A stretch of 5,637 nucleotides of DNA, from contig WSZY01000034.1 of the NCBI GenBank assembly GCA_013139875.1, positions 1 through 5,637 on the forward strand. Reading direction: 5' to 3'. A program made the translations under genes and the position numbers. Each line of letters begins with the position of its first letter. Positions within the stretch are counted from its first letter, which is position 1. The notes beneath the pieces were generated by a model. The model worked only from the letters and a program-made list of their open reading frames with translations, made no database searches and was not told the DNA's origin. This document shows, one piece after another, positions 1-5,637 of the stretch. The stretch is from Mariprofundaceae bacterium. Its GTDB lineage: Bacteria; Pseudomonadota; Zetaproteobacteria; Mariprofundales; Mariprofundaceae.

Positions 1-950
1 CAGATGCAGCCCGGCTGCTACACCTGCAGGAGAAGAACAGGGAGAAACGTGGTGCACTTGGCCTTGATCTTCCTGAAGTGGGGCCGGTGGTTAAGGATGA
101 CAAAATTCTGGCGCTGGAAGTGCGTGAACGTAATGTTGCCCACAGATTGATTGAAGAGCTGATGCTCTCGGCCAATGTGGCTGTTGCACACTATTTCGAA
201 GCACATGAATCGGCGCTGCTTTACCGGGTGCATCCGAAGCCGGCGAGTGAGTCTATTGATAAGGTAAATGATTTCCTTGCACCCTTTGGTTCAACCATTA
301 GCCAGCACCCCGCCAAAGGTGTCCGGCCACTTGATATTCAGAAGGTGTTGCATGAGTCAGAAGGCAAGTTGTATGGGCATGTGTTACACAGGTTGATACT
401 GCGTTCCATGCAGCAGGCCAAATATTCTCCCAACAATGAGGGTCACTTCGGCCTGGCCTATGAGAGCTATTGCCACTTTACCAGCCCGATTCGCAGGTAT
501 GCCGATCTGACCGTGCATCGCAGGCTCAAAGCACTGATCAGAAAAGAGGACCCGAACAGGGTGCAGCCTGCGAACACCCTCGCAGCAGTGGGTGAGCATG
601 TCTCCATTCAGGAGCGTAAACAGGTGCGTTCGGAGTGGGATGTGGAGGCGATGCTGGGGGCGCTTTATCATGTCAAAGATGTGGGGAAAACATTCAAAGC
701 CATCGTGTCCGGCATTACCAAACGCAGGGTATTCGTGGAGATCGAATCTTCTCTCGCAGAGGCTTCAATTGCCGTTGATGATCTGGGCAAGCTGTTTGTG
801 CTGGATGAGAAAAATCACCGGCTGGTTGCCAAACGGGGTGGCTTTATGATCAATCTTGGTGATGAACTTGATATTGAAATCACATCAACAGACCCGGCGA
901 GAGGGGTGATCAGCGTTTCACTGGTTACAGCGGAGGAGTCACAGGCCTGA
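1..950 (+). CDS. rnr: Ribonuclease R (3' part, N-terminus outside window)
   Basis: This is the C-terminal 315 residues of RNase R, a processive 3'-to-5' hydrolytic exoribonuclease of the cytoplasm that degrades structured RNA. The first complete codon is at 3 and the stop is TGA at 948-950. Near the window start, a NREKRGALGLDLPE segment followed by AHRLIEELMLSANVAVA and LYRVHPKP is typical of the middle of the RNB domain. The RNase II family signature lies at 444-521 (HFGLA..., then FTSPIRRYADLTVHR), including the arginine-rich SPIRRY core near the active site. The metal-binding aspartates lie upstream of the window and cannot be checked. From about 680 to 935 there is a C-terminal S1-type RNA-binding domain (GKTFKAIVSGITKRRVFVEIE to ISVSLV). 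It is divergent: the usual FG before the LFV/VFV strand is RR. The protein stops soon after S1 (TAEESQA), without the lysine-rich tail of the E. coli enzyme. RNase II is the alternative, but the sequence style favours RNase R/VacB. Confidence 0.95.
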   Translation, partial: DAARLLHLQEKNREKRGALGLDLPEVGPVVKDDKILALEVRERNVAHRLIEELMLSANVAVAHYFEAHESALLYRVHPKPASESIDKVNDFLAPFGSTISQHPAKGVRPLDIQKVLHESEGKLYGHVLHRLILRSMQQAKYSPNNEGHFGLAYESYCHFTSPIRRYADLTVHRRLKALIRKEDPNRVQPANTLAAVGEHVSIQERKQVRSEWDVEAMLGALYHVKDVGKTFKAIVSGITKRRVFVEIESSLAEASIAVDDLGKLFVLDEKNHRLVAKRGGFMINLGDELDIEITSTDPARGVISVSLVTAEESQA

Positions 951-952
951 AA

Positions 953-992
953 AGCCATTCATAATCGAAGTTTTTAAAACTCTCTGATGGCT
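953..992. terminator. Weak inverted repeat between convergent rnr and maeB
   Basis: The 40-bp gap between the two converging stop codons contains AGCCAT (953-958) and its complement ATGGCT (987-992). Between them is a smaller AT-rich palindrome, GTTTT-T-AAAAC (970-980). The outer arm overlaps the TAG stop of maeB (991-993). The position suits a bidirectional terminator, and the inner T and A runs could supply a short U-tract. The stem is only 6 bp around a 28-nt interior, so it does not look like a classic strong intrinsic terminator. Confidence 0.25.
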
Positions 993-3258
993 ACTTATCA
1001 ATGGCCCTTGCAGAGGCGATGGCCGCCATGTTGACGATATCATCTACAGAGGCATCGGTCTGCAGCACATGAACCTGATTGGGCAGGCCAACTAGAATCG
1101 GCCCGATTGCCGTGCCACCACCGAGTTCACGCAGCAGTTTGTAGGAGATGTTACCGGCCTGCATGGTCGGGAAGATCAGCACATTGGCTGCCTCCTTGAG
1201 CATGCTGAACGGGTAGTTGGCAAGGTGAGCAGCATTTACAGCCGTATCGGCCTGCATCTCTCCATCCACTATCAGATCCGGATAGTCTTTATGCAGAATC
1301 TGAACGGCCTCAGCTACTTTGCTGGTTTCAGGGTGCGGTGCACTGCCGAAATTGGAGAAGGAGAGCATGGCTACATTGGCCTTGCAGCAGAGGGATTCCG
1401 CCGTCTCTGCGGCCAGCACAGCCAGACGAGCCAGCTGCTCTGCGTTCATCTCCACATTGACGGTACAGTCACCGAGGAAATAGCAGCCTGATTCCATCAC
1501 CATCATATAGAGGCCATAGACATGGTGGTGGTGACCTCCGGCATCATGCCCGAGCACCTTGAGTATCGGACGAAGAACATCGGGGTAGTGAGCTGTGCGC
1601 CCGGTCAGCATGCCGTCAGCAAAACCCTGGCGAACCATCATGGAGCCGAGAACATTTCTGTCGTGGCGCAAAATCTTGGCCGCCTTGTGGCGGAGGACTC
1701 CCTGGCGTTTGCGGTCGAAATAATAAGCATCTGCCAGACTGTCGAATCGTGAATCCTCCTCTCTGGGGTTGATAACCTCAACACCATCCAGATCCAGCCC
1801 CATCTCCTCTGCATGTTTTCCGATTACCTCAGGGTCACCGATCAACATCGGCCTGGCCACACCCTGATCACGTATCACAGTGGCTGCACGTACAACGGTC
1901 TCATCATCGCCCTCAGGCAGAACAAGGCGAAGCGGATCTGTTCTGGCCTTGTCGACAATCAGACGCATAAAGGTTCTGGACTGATCAATCCGGCCGGCCA
2001 GACTCCGGGTATAGGCTTCCAAATCAGTGATTGGAGAGCGTGCTACACCGGTATCCGTCGCAGCTTTGGCAACGGCGGCCGGAACCACTTCAATCAGGCG
2101 TGGATCAAAAGGTTTCGGCAGGATGTATTCAGGCCCGAACCGCATAAATTCATTGCCGTAGGCACGAAGTACCGCGTCCGGCACCTCCTGGCGAGCCAGT
2201 TCGGCCAATGCATGTACCGCAGCAACTTTCATCTCCTCATTAAAGGTGGTTGCCCGGGCATCCAGTGCGCCACGGAACAGGAAAGGGAAGCCAAGCACGT
2301 TGTTGACCTGATTGGGGTGATCGGAGCGGCCGGTTGCCATGATCAGATCGGAGCGGGTTTTCATGGCCAGGTCATAGGCGATCTCAGGTGTTGGATTGGC
2401 CATGGCAAAGACAATCGGCCTCTCTGCCATGCTGATCAATGTTTCAGGGGTGACGATATTGCCCTGAGAGAGCCCGACAAAAACATCCGCACCGACCATC
2501 GCCTCTTCAAGCGTGCGTTCAGGACGTTTGGTTGCAAAATAGGCCTTGTGCGGCGGCAGATCTTTATCACGCCCTTTGTAGATCACCCCTTTGCGATCAA
2601 GAAAGAGAATATTTTCACGTTTGGCACCCAACTGCTCGATCAGTTTCATGCATGCAAAACCGGCAGCACCTGCACCGAGGCAGACAATTTTTATCTCTTC
2701 AATCTTCTTGCTCTGCAGAATGAGGGCGTTGATCAGGCCTGCGGCAGTAATAACGGCTGTACCATGCTGGTCATCATGCAGCACCGGAATATTCATCCGT
2801 TTTTTGAGCTCTTCTTCAATAATAAAACATTCGGGGGCCTTGATATCTTCCAGATTTATACCGCCAAATGTCGGCTCCAGCCGGGCTACTGTCTCAACGA
2901 ACTTCATCGGATCGGTTTCATCTACTTCGATGTCAAAAACATCGATATCAGCGAAACGTTTGAAGAGTACACCCTTGCCTTCCATCACCGGTTTGCCTGC
3001 CAGTGCACCGATATTGCCCAGGCCCAGCACGGCGGTTCCGTTACTGATCACACCCACCAGATTGGCACGGGATGTATATTCATCGGCCATATCAGGGTTC
3101 TTGGCAATTTCCAGACATGGCTCAGCAACACCGGGGGAGTAGGCAAGTGAGAGATCACGTTGAGTCAGGCACGGTTTACTCGGACGAATGCTGATTTTTC
3201 CCGGTGTGGGTAGACGGTGATATTCGAGCGCTTCTTCGCGCATGGTGTCTTTCGGCAT
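991..3258 (-). CDS. maeB: NADP-dependent malic enzyme, MaeB type, with C-terminal phosphotransacetylase-like domain
   Basis: This 755-residue protein matches the length of MaeB enzymes (about 760). MaeB oxidatively decarboxylates malate to pyruvate and CO2, usually making NADPH, in the cytoplasm. The malic domain fills roughly residues 1-420. It shows SLAYSPGVAEPC with the likely catalytic Tyr40, GKPVMEGKGVLFK with Lys95, an ED pair near 137 and HDDQHGTAVI near 161-170 (metal ligands). A Rossmann loop GAGAAG near 195 binds the nucleotide. From about residue 430 onward there is a phosphate acetyl/butyryltransferase-like domain (LVLPEGDDETVVRAA, GMLTGRTAHYPDVLRP, GDCTVNVEMNAEQLA). In the family this domain is considered regulatory, sensing acetyl-CoA, rather than catalytic. 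The first ATG is chosen because AGGAG lies 6 nt upstream; a second in-frame ATG at 3243 has no comparable site. A run of four histidines (576-579) in the second domain is unusual. The gene is divergent from panE and convergent with rnr, so it is probably monocistronic. Confidence 0.96.
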   Translation of the reverse strand: MPKDTMREEALEYHRLPTPGKISIRPSKPCLTQRDLSLAYSPGVAEPCLEIAKNPDMADEYTSRANLVGVISNGTAVLGLGNIGALAGKPVMEGKGVLFKRFADIDVFDIEVDETDPMKFVETVARLEPTFGGINLEDIKAPECFIIEEELKKRMNIPVLHDDQHGTAVITAAGLINALILQSKKIEEIKIVCLGAGAAGFACMKLIEQLGAKRENILFLDRKGVIYKGRDKDLPPHKAYFATKRPERTLEEAMVGADVFVGLSQGNIVTPETLISMAERPIVFAMANPTPEIAYDLAMKTRSDLIMATGRSDHPNQVNNVLGFPFLFRGALDARATTFNEEMKVAAVHALAELARQEVPDAVLRAYGNEFMRFGPEYILPKPFDPRLIEVVPAAVAKAATDTGVARSPITDLEAYTRSLAGRIDQSRTFMRLIVDKARTDPLRLVLPEGDDETVVRAATVIRDQGVARPMLIGDPEVIGKHAEEMGLDLDGVEVINPREEDSRFDSLADAYYFDRKRQGVLRHKAAKILRHDRNVLGSMMVRQGFADGMLTGRTAHYPDVLRPILKVLGHDAGGHHHHVYGLYMMVMESGCYFLGDCTVNVEMNAEQLARLAVLAAETAESLCCKANVAMLSFSNFGSAPHPETSKVAEAVQILHKDYPDLIVDGEMQADTAVNAAHLANYPFSMLKEAANVLIFPTMQAGNISYKLLRELGGGTAIGPILVGLPNQVHVLQTDASVDDIVNMAAIASARAIDK

Positions 3259-3337
3259 TCCAGGCTCCTGACTTTACAATTGGTAAGAACCGAGCAGCCT
3301 AACCTGTTATGAATGGTTTGGCAGTAGGGAACAGGGC
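3259..3337. promoter_or_regulatory. Divergent maeB/panE intergenic region with two operator-like inverted repeats
   Basis: This 79-bp gap separates two divergently oriented start codons, so it should hold the maeB promoter and probably one for panE. Two inverted repeats are visible: TTAC-N5-GTAA at 3274-3286, close to the maeB start, and GCCTAACC (3297-3304) with GGTTTGGC (3315-3322), which pair at 7 of 8 positions around a 10-nt spacer. A loose -35/-10 pair for panE can be proposed (TTGGTA 3280-3285 and TGTTAT 3305-3310), but the spacing is 19 nt and each hexamer matches only 4 of 6. I see no convincing promoter for maeB. Shine-Dalgarno sites flank the gap on both sides: AGGAG on the minus strand for maeB, and AGGGA at 3326-3330 for panE. 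Confidence 0.45.
3297..3322. repeat. Imperfect inverted repeat upstream of panE (operator or leader hairpin)
   Basis: The arms GCCTAACC (3297-3304) and GGTTTGGC (3315-3322) are complementary except for one T-T mismatch. They are separated by TGTTATGAAT. The repeat ends 3 nt before the AGGGA ribosome-binding site of panE. It could be a dyad bound by a regulator or a small hairpin in the panE leader; the sequence alone does not decide between them. Confidence 0.4.
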
Positions 3338-4261
3338 ATGGCGATGTTGAAAGTCGGCATTGCAGGTGCAGGTGCGGTGGGTTGTCACTATGGCAGTCTG
3401 TTGCAGCAGGCTGGTCTGGATGTGGTCTACCTGGCGCGTGGTGAACACCTTGCTGCCCTGCAGGAAAACGGACTCACCCATATCTCCAATGGCGAGAGCG
3501 TTGAGCTGAAGATTCAGGCCAGTGATGATCCCTCCACGCTTAAAGATTGTGATCTGCTGCTGCTGACCTGTAAAACCACCGTGTTGAATGAACTTTGCCG
3601 GCAGCTTCTGCCTGTTATCAGCAGTGGAACAGTTCTGCTAACCATGCAGAACGGTGTTACGGCTCCCGATCAGGTGGCTGCATTTTTCCCAAAAAATCCA
3701 ATACTTGCGGCATCTGCTTTTATAGGCGTTCGGGTTGAGCGGCCCGGTGTCGTGGTTCACTCGGCGGCGGGGCATATCAGACTGGGTGTGTGGCAAAATG
3801 AGGATGAGCACCTGCTGTCTGCGCTAACTGATTTGATTGCGGCATGGGAGCGTTCCGGTGTCGATGCAGGCAAGGTGTCGGATATGAAAAGCATGCTGTG
3901 GCACAAAATGCTCTGGAACTGCGGCTTTAATGCCATGACGGCACTAACCCGTTGCTATGCCAGGGATGTTGCCACCAATGAGGATAGCGTCCGCTGGGTG
4001 CGCGTGGCCATGCAGGAGGCCATTGATGTTGCCAGGGCCGAGTCAGTTCAGCTGCCTGAAGATGCCATTGAGCAGCATCTGGCTCTGACGATGAAAGCAG
4101 GGCCGGTCAGGACCAGTATGTGGCAGGACATGGAGCATGGCTGTCCGACCGAAATTGAGGCGATGAATGGTTTTGTGGCACAGAAAGCGAAGGAGCTGGG
4201 GCTGGAAGCACCGGTGAATGATCTGCTGGCGAGTCTGATTCGCGCATCGGAGCGGAAATGA
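3338..4261 (+). CDS. panE: 2-dehydropantoate 2-reductase (ketopantoate reductase family)
   Basis: This 307-residue protein has the ketopantoate reductase fold. The family member PanE reduces 2-dehydropantoate to pantoate with NADPH, the second step of pantothenate (CoA) synthesis, in the cytoplasm. The N-terminus has the Rossmann loop GAGAVG at residues 10-15, and MQNGV places Asn105 at the expected cofactor/substrate position. The catalytic lysine is Lys190 in MLWHKMLWN, with Asn194 following. The C-terminal domain has SMWQD (Ser260) and TEIEAMNG with Glu272, matching the conserved PanE glutamate. All key residues are therefore present. The start is ambiguous: ATG 3338 has AGGGA (3326-3330) 7 nt upstream, and ATG 3344 has AGGG (3333-3336) also 7 nt upstream. 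I kept the longer form. Many genomes carry extra paralogues of this family with other 2-keto acid substrates, and no panB or panC is adjacent, so the exact substrate is less certain than the family. Confidence 0.88.
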   Translation: MAMLKVGIAGAGAVGCHYGSLLQQAGLDVVYLARGEHLAALQENGLTHISNGESVELKIQASDDPSTLKDCDLLLLTCKTTVLNELCRQLLPVISSGTVLLTMQNGVTAPDQVAAFFPKNPILAASAFIGVRVERPGVVVHSAAGHIRLGVWQNEDEHLLSALTDLIAAWERSGVDAGKVSDMKSMLWHKMLWNCGFNAMTALTRCYARDVATNEDSVRWVRVAMQEAIDVARAESVQLPEDAIEQHLALTMKAGPVRTSMWQDMEHGCPTEIEAMNGFVAQKAKELGLEAPVNDLLASLIRASERK

Positions 4262-4407
4262 TTTTTGATACTCTTCTGTTCATTTCTTTGCTTGCCCAGG
4301 AAAGAACCGGCAAATCAGCAGGAGAGCTGATTTGGATGCCTGAAAGGCGGGGCAAAGTTCTGAAGTCCATGGATAATCCTTGGAAATCCCTGACGGGGGA
4401 GGACTGA
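4258..4407 (+). CDS. Possible 49-residue small ORF overlapping the panE stop (doubtful)
   Basis: An ATG at 4258 overlaps the panE stop in an ATGA arrangement and has GGAG (4249-4252) 5 nt upstream, a typical setting for translational coupling. It encodes 49 residues, beginning MIFDTLLFISLLAQERTGKS and ending SLTGED before TGA at 4405-4407. The product has a short hydrophobic start and a basic middle (MPERRGKVLK). I do not recognise it. Against a real gene, almost the whole ORF lies within a stretch bounded by inverted TTTCTTTG ends that resembles a dispersed intergenic repeat, and a 9-bp perfect hairpin lies inside it. I consider it more likely to be repeat sequence that happens to be open than a functional gene. 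Confidence 0.2.
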   Translation: MIFDTLLFISLLAQERTGKSAGELIWMPERRGKVLKSMDNPWKSLTGED

Positions 4408-4417
4408 ATCAAAGAAA
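4283..4417. repeat. Possible MITE-like or dispersed repeat with inverted TTTCTTTG ends
   Basis: TTTCTTTGCTT (4283-4293) on the left is matched in inverted orientation by AATCAAAGAAA (4407-4417) on the right, giving 10 of 11 matching terminal positions across 135 bp. The left end continues as GCCCAGGAAAGAACC and the right end as GGGCACCC. From memory, a TTTCTTTGCTTGCCC motif next to AAAGAAAGGGCACCC is common in intergenic repeats of several proteobacteria, normally with the two parts close together. Here about 90 bp separates them. The interior includes the hairpin at 4311-4334. No transposase and no clear target-site duplication are visible. Confidence 0.4.
4311..4334. repeat. Perfect 9-bp inverted repeat with AGGAGA loop
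   Basis: CAAATCAGC (4311-4319) and GCTGATTTG (4326-4334) are exact complements around the 6-nt loop AGGAGA. No T-run follows on either strand, so an intrinsic terminator is unlikely. The loop resembles a Shine-Dalgarno sequence, with an ATG at 4336 in the frame of the doubtful small ORF. The hairpin lies 50 bp after panE and inside the putative repeat unit, so it may protect the panE mRNA end or may simply be part of the repeat. Confidence 0.5.
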
Positions 4418-4449
4418 GGGCACCCAATTGTTTTGAAAAAGACTCTCTC

Positions 4450-4504
4450 CGTCATTCTCGCGAACGCGGGAATCCATGGATGCCGGATCATGTCCGGCAT
4501 GACG
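4450..4504. repeat. 55-bp composite palindromic repeat (three adjacent hairpins)
   Basis: The unit begins CGTCAT (4450-4455) and ends with its complement ATGACG (4499-4504). Inside are three dyads: ATTCTCGCG/CGCGGGAAT (4454-4462/4465-4473, with one G-T pair), the perfect palindrome ATCCATGGAT (4472-4481), and ATGCCGGA/TCCGGCAT (4480-4487/4493-4500) around a TCATG loop. The layout can fold as a clover-like junction. From memory it resembles the widespread CGTCATTCCCGCG...CGCGGGAATCCA class of dispersed repeats, which resemble REP or Neisseria dRS3 elements and often yield spurious predicted peptides. It has no T-tract, so termination is not its obvious role. Confidence 0.7.
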
Positions 4505-4561
4505 TTATGTGGTTGTTCCCGACAATTGCTCCTGCATCTGACCCACATGGATGCGGGAAAT

Positions 4562-4589
4562 GCGGAAGATTGTATGGAACAATCTCCGC
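4562..4589 (+). promoter_or_regulatory. Strong hairpin upstream of the HI0933-family gene, with ATG in the loop
   Basis: GCGGAAGATTGT (4562-4573) pairs with ACAATCTCCGC (4579-4589) through 11 base pairs with one bulged A, around the 5-nt loop ATGGA. The loop holds an ATG (4574-4576) that is in frame with the downstream flavoprotein, and the 5' arm contains GGAAG (4564-4568), which is Shine-Dalgarno-like. No T-run follows, so this is not an intrinsic terminator. It may be a leader-RNA structure or another intergenic palindrome; its conservation is unknown. Confidence 0.45.
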
Positions 4590-4660
4590 CATGCAGTCGT
4601 CGACAGCCAGTTGAACGGGAAGTGTCCCTTACATCACAAGAACAGGAGAGTGATAAATCT

Positions 4661-5637
4661 TTGAAGCACTATGATGTGATTATTGTCGGAGCAGGGGCTG
4701 CAGGGCTGATGTGTGCAATTGAGGCAGGCAGACGTGGCCGTCGTGTGCTTGTGATTGATCATGCAGACAGGGCGGGCAAAAAAATCCTGATCTCCGGTGG
4801 CGGCAGGTGTAATTTTACCAACCTGCAGACTGAGCCGGCCAACTACATCTGCAACAACTCCCGTTTCGCCATCTCGGCACTCTCCCGATACACCCCTTAC
4901 GATTTTCTGGCACTGGTGGAGAAGCACAGTATTGCATGGGAGGAGCGGGATCACGGGGAACTGTTCTGCGTGGAGTCGGCCAGGCAGATAGTCACCATGT
5001 TGCTGGCTGAGTGTGAATCGGCAGGCGTATCGTTGCAGTTGAACTGTGCTATTCAGGAAGTATCAAAACACAATCAGTTCCAGCTTGAAACGGGCAGGGG
5101 GGTGTTCACGGCAGACTCGCTGGTGATCGCCTCAGGCTCACGATCCATTCCCAAAATGGGTGCGACAGGATTCGGACATCAGATTGCAGATCAGTTCGGC
5201 CTGAGTGTTACAGAGCTTAAGCCAGGGCTTGTTCCATTTCGCCTGACGGGCGGTGAGCAGGAGCATCTTAAAGCTCTGGCAGGGATATCTCTGGATGTTT
5301 CAATCAGCTGCAATGGACACGCATTCCGTGAACAGATGCTCTTTACTCATCGGGGAATCAGCGGCCCGGCGGTGTTGCAGATCTCCTCCTACTGGGGGGA
5401 GGGGGAGAGCATCTCAATAGATCTTCTGCCCGGAGTGGATGTTTTGAGCTGGCTGATCCGGATGCGGCAGGAGCGGCCCGGGGCGGCACTGAGAACAGTG
5501 CTGGCAGAGAGGTTGCCAAAGCGGCTGATTCAATATCTGTGCAAATCACTGATCAGTGATGAAGTGCTCAGGCGGCTCTCTAATCCTGAGATGGAAGCGG
5601 TGGCAGAGAGGCTGCATAACTGGCAGTTGAAACCCGC
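4661..5637 (+). CDS. HI0933/YhiN-family NAD(P)/FAD-dependent oxidoreductase (C-terminus outside window)
   Basis: The visible 325 codons encode most of a flavoprotein whose family is usually about 390-400 residues. It opens with KHYDVIIVGAGAAGLMCA, an FAD-binding Rossmann motif (GAGAAG at residues 10-15), with Asp33 at the end of the second strand. The family hallmark ISGGGRCNFTN follows at residues 44-54. Further family landmarks are GELFCVESARQIV, LVIASGSRSIPKMGATGFGHQIA, LKPGLVPFRL and LFTHRGISGPAVLQIS. The cellular role of this family is poorly defined; relatives include YhiN of E. coli and BaiN-type proteins. I chose TTG 4661 because it gives the N-terminus normal for the family. AGGAG (4644-4648) is 12 nt upstream, which is rather far. 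The frame stays open upstream to 4394, with other candidate starts at ATG 4574 and GTG 4622. These would add 29 or 13 residues unlike the family. The stop codon lies beyond the window. Confidence 0.9.
   Translation, partial: MKHYDVIIVGAGAAGLMCAIEAGRRGRRVLVIDHADRAGKKILISGGGRCNFTNLQTEPANYICNNSRFAISALSRYTPYDFLALVEKHSIAWEERDHGELFCVESARQIVTMLLAECESAGVSLQLNCAIQEVSKHNQFQLETGRGVFTADSLVIASGSRSIPKMGATGFGHQIADQFGLSVTELKPGLVPFRLTGGEQEHLKALAGISLDVSISCNGHAFREQMLFTHRGISGPAVLQISSYWGEGESISIDLLPGVDVLSWLIRMRQERPGAALRTVLAERLPKRLIQYLCKSLISDEVLRRLSNPEMEAVAERLHNWQLKP

Noticed and set aside
1813..3150. Long 445-codon open frame on the plus strand
   Set aside because: It lies wholly antisense to maeB, whose malic enzyme motifs are clear, and the translated sequence has no recognisable domain. 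It is a shadow of the codon bias of maeB.
4107..4427. 106-codon minus-strand open frame over the panE end and the following gap
   Set aside because: It covers the conserved C-terminal domain of PanE in antisense and then the repeat region; such peptides commonly arise as artefacts of dispersed repeats.
4450..4504. Intrinsic terminator for panE
   Set aside because: The hairpins are strong, but no T-run follows on the plus strand and none on the minus strand either.
4450..4504. tRNA gene, because of the clover-like fold
   Set aside because: The unit is only 55 bp, lacks the T-loop GTTCRA and D-loop bases, and has no acceptor stem of 7 bp.
4315..4548. 77-codon minus-strand open frame containing PDMIRHPWIPAFARMTE
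   Set aside because: This peptide style is the translation of the dispersed palindromic repeat at 4450-4504, and I know it only as a repeat artefact in many genomes.
4516..4559. Nested complementary blocks TTCCC/GGGAA and GCATC/GATGC
   Set aside because: The right-hand arms are contiguous, but the left-hand arms are separated by 13 nt, so the fold would be weak and could be chance.
4634..4954. 106-codon minus-strand open frame
   Set aside because: It is antisense to the FAD-binding start of the HI0933-family gene and shows no domain of its own.
5358..5549. 63-codon minus-strand open frame
   Set aside because: It is antisense to the flavoprotein coding sequence, and its low-complexity Pro/Ser/Arg composition suggests a shadow frame.

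Overview
This window looks like ordinary chromosomal housekeeping DNA from a proteobacterium. Base composition is moderate, slightly GC-rich by eye. RNase R, a MaeB-type malic enzyme fused to a phosphotransacetylase-like domain, a PanE-type reductase and an HI0933/YhiN flavoprotein all read most like gamma- or zetaproteobacterial versions. That placement is inference from protein style and from the type of intergenic repeat; no rRNA or lineage marker is present.

Layout. Positions 1-950 (+) hold the 3' part of rnr (RNase R: end of the RNB catalytic domain plus the C-terminal S1 domain). After a 40-bp convergent gap comes maeB on the minus strand (991-3258), a full-length malic enzyme. A 79-bp divergent gap (3259-3337) with operator-like inverted repeats separates maeB from a panE-like 2-dehydropantoate 2-reductase on the plus strand (3338-4261). 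About 400 bp without a confident gene follows (4262-4660). It is packed with palindromes: a possible 49-codon ORF coupled to the panE stop, a 135-bp stretch bounded by inverted TTTCTTTG ends, a 55-bp three-hairpin palindromic repeat, and a strong isolated hairpin. From 4661 (probable TTG start) to the window end runs a truncated HI0933/YhiN-family FAD-dependent oxidoreductase.

The four main genes do not form one pathway. MaeB turns malate into pyruvate with NADPH production, and a ketopantoate reductase would use NADPH for pantothenate (CoA) synthesis; their shared promoter region makes coordinated control possible but does not show it. RNase R is a general RNA-decay enzyme, and the HI0933 family has no settled physiological role.

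I found no new multi-gene system, CRISPR array, tRNA, rRNA, transposase or phage gene. The structure least explained by the genes is the repeat-rich gap at 4262-4660, including the hairpin at 4562-4589 that places an in-frame ATG in its loop upstream of the flavoprotein gene.
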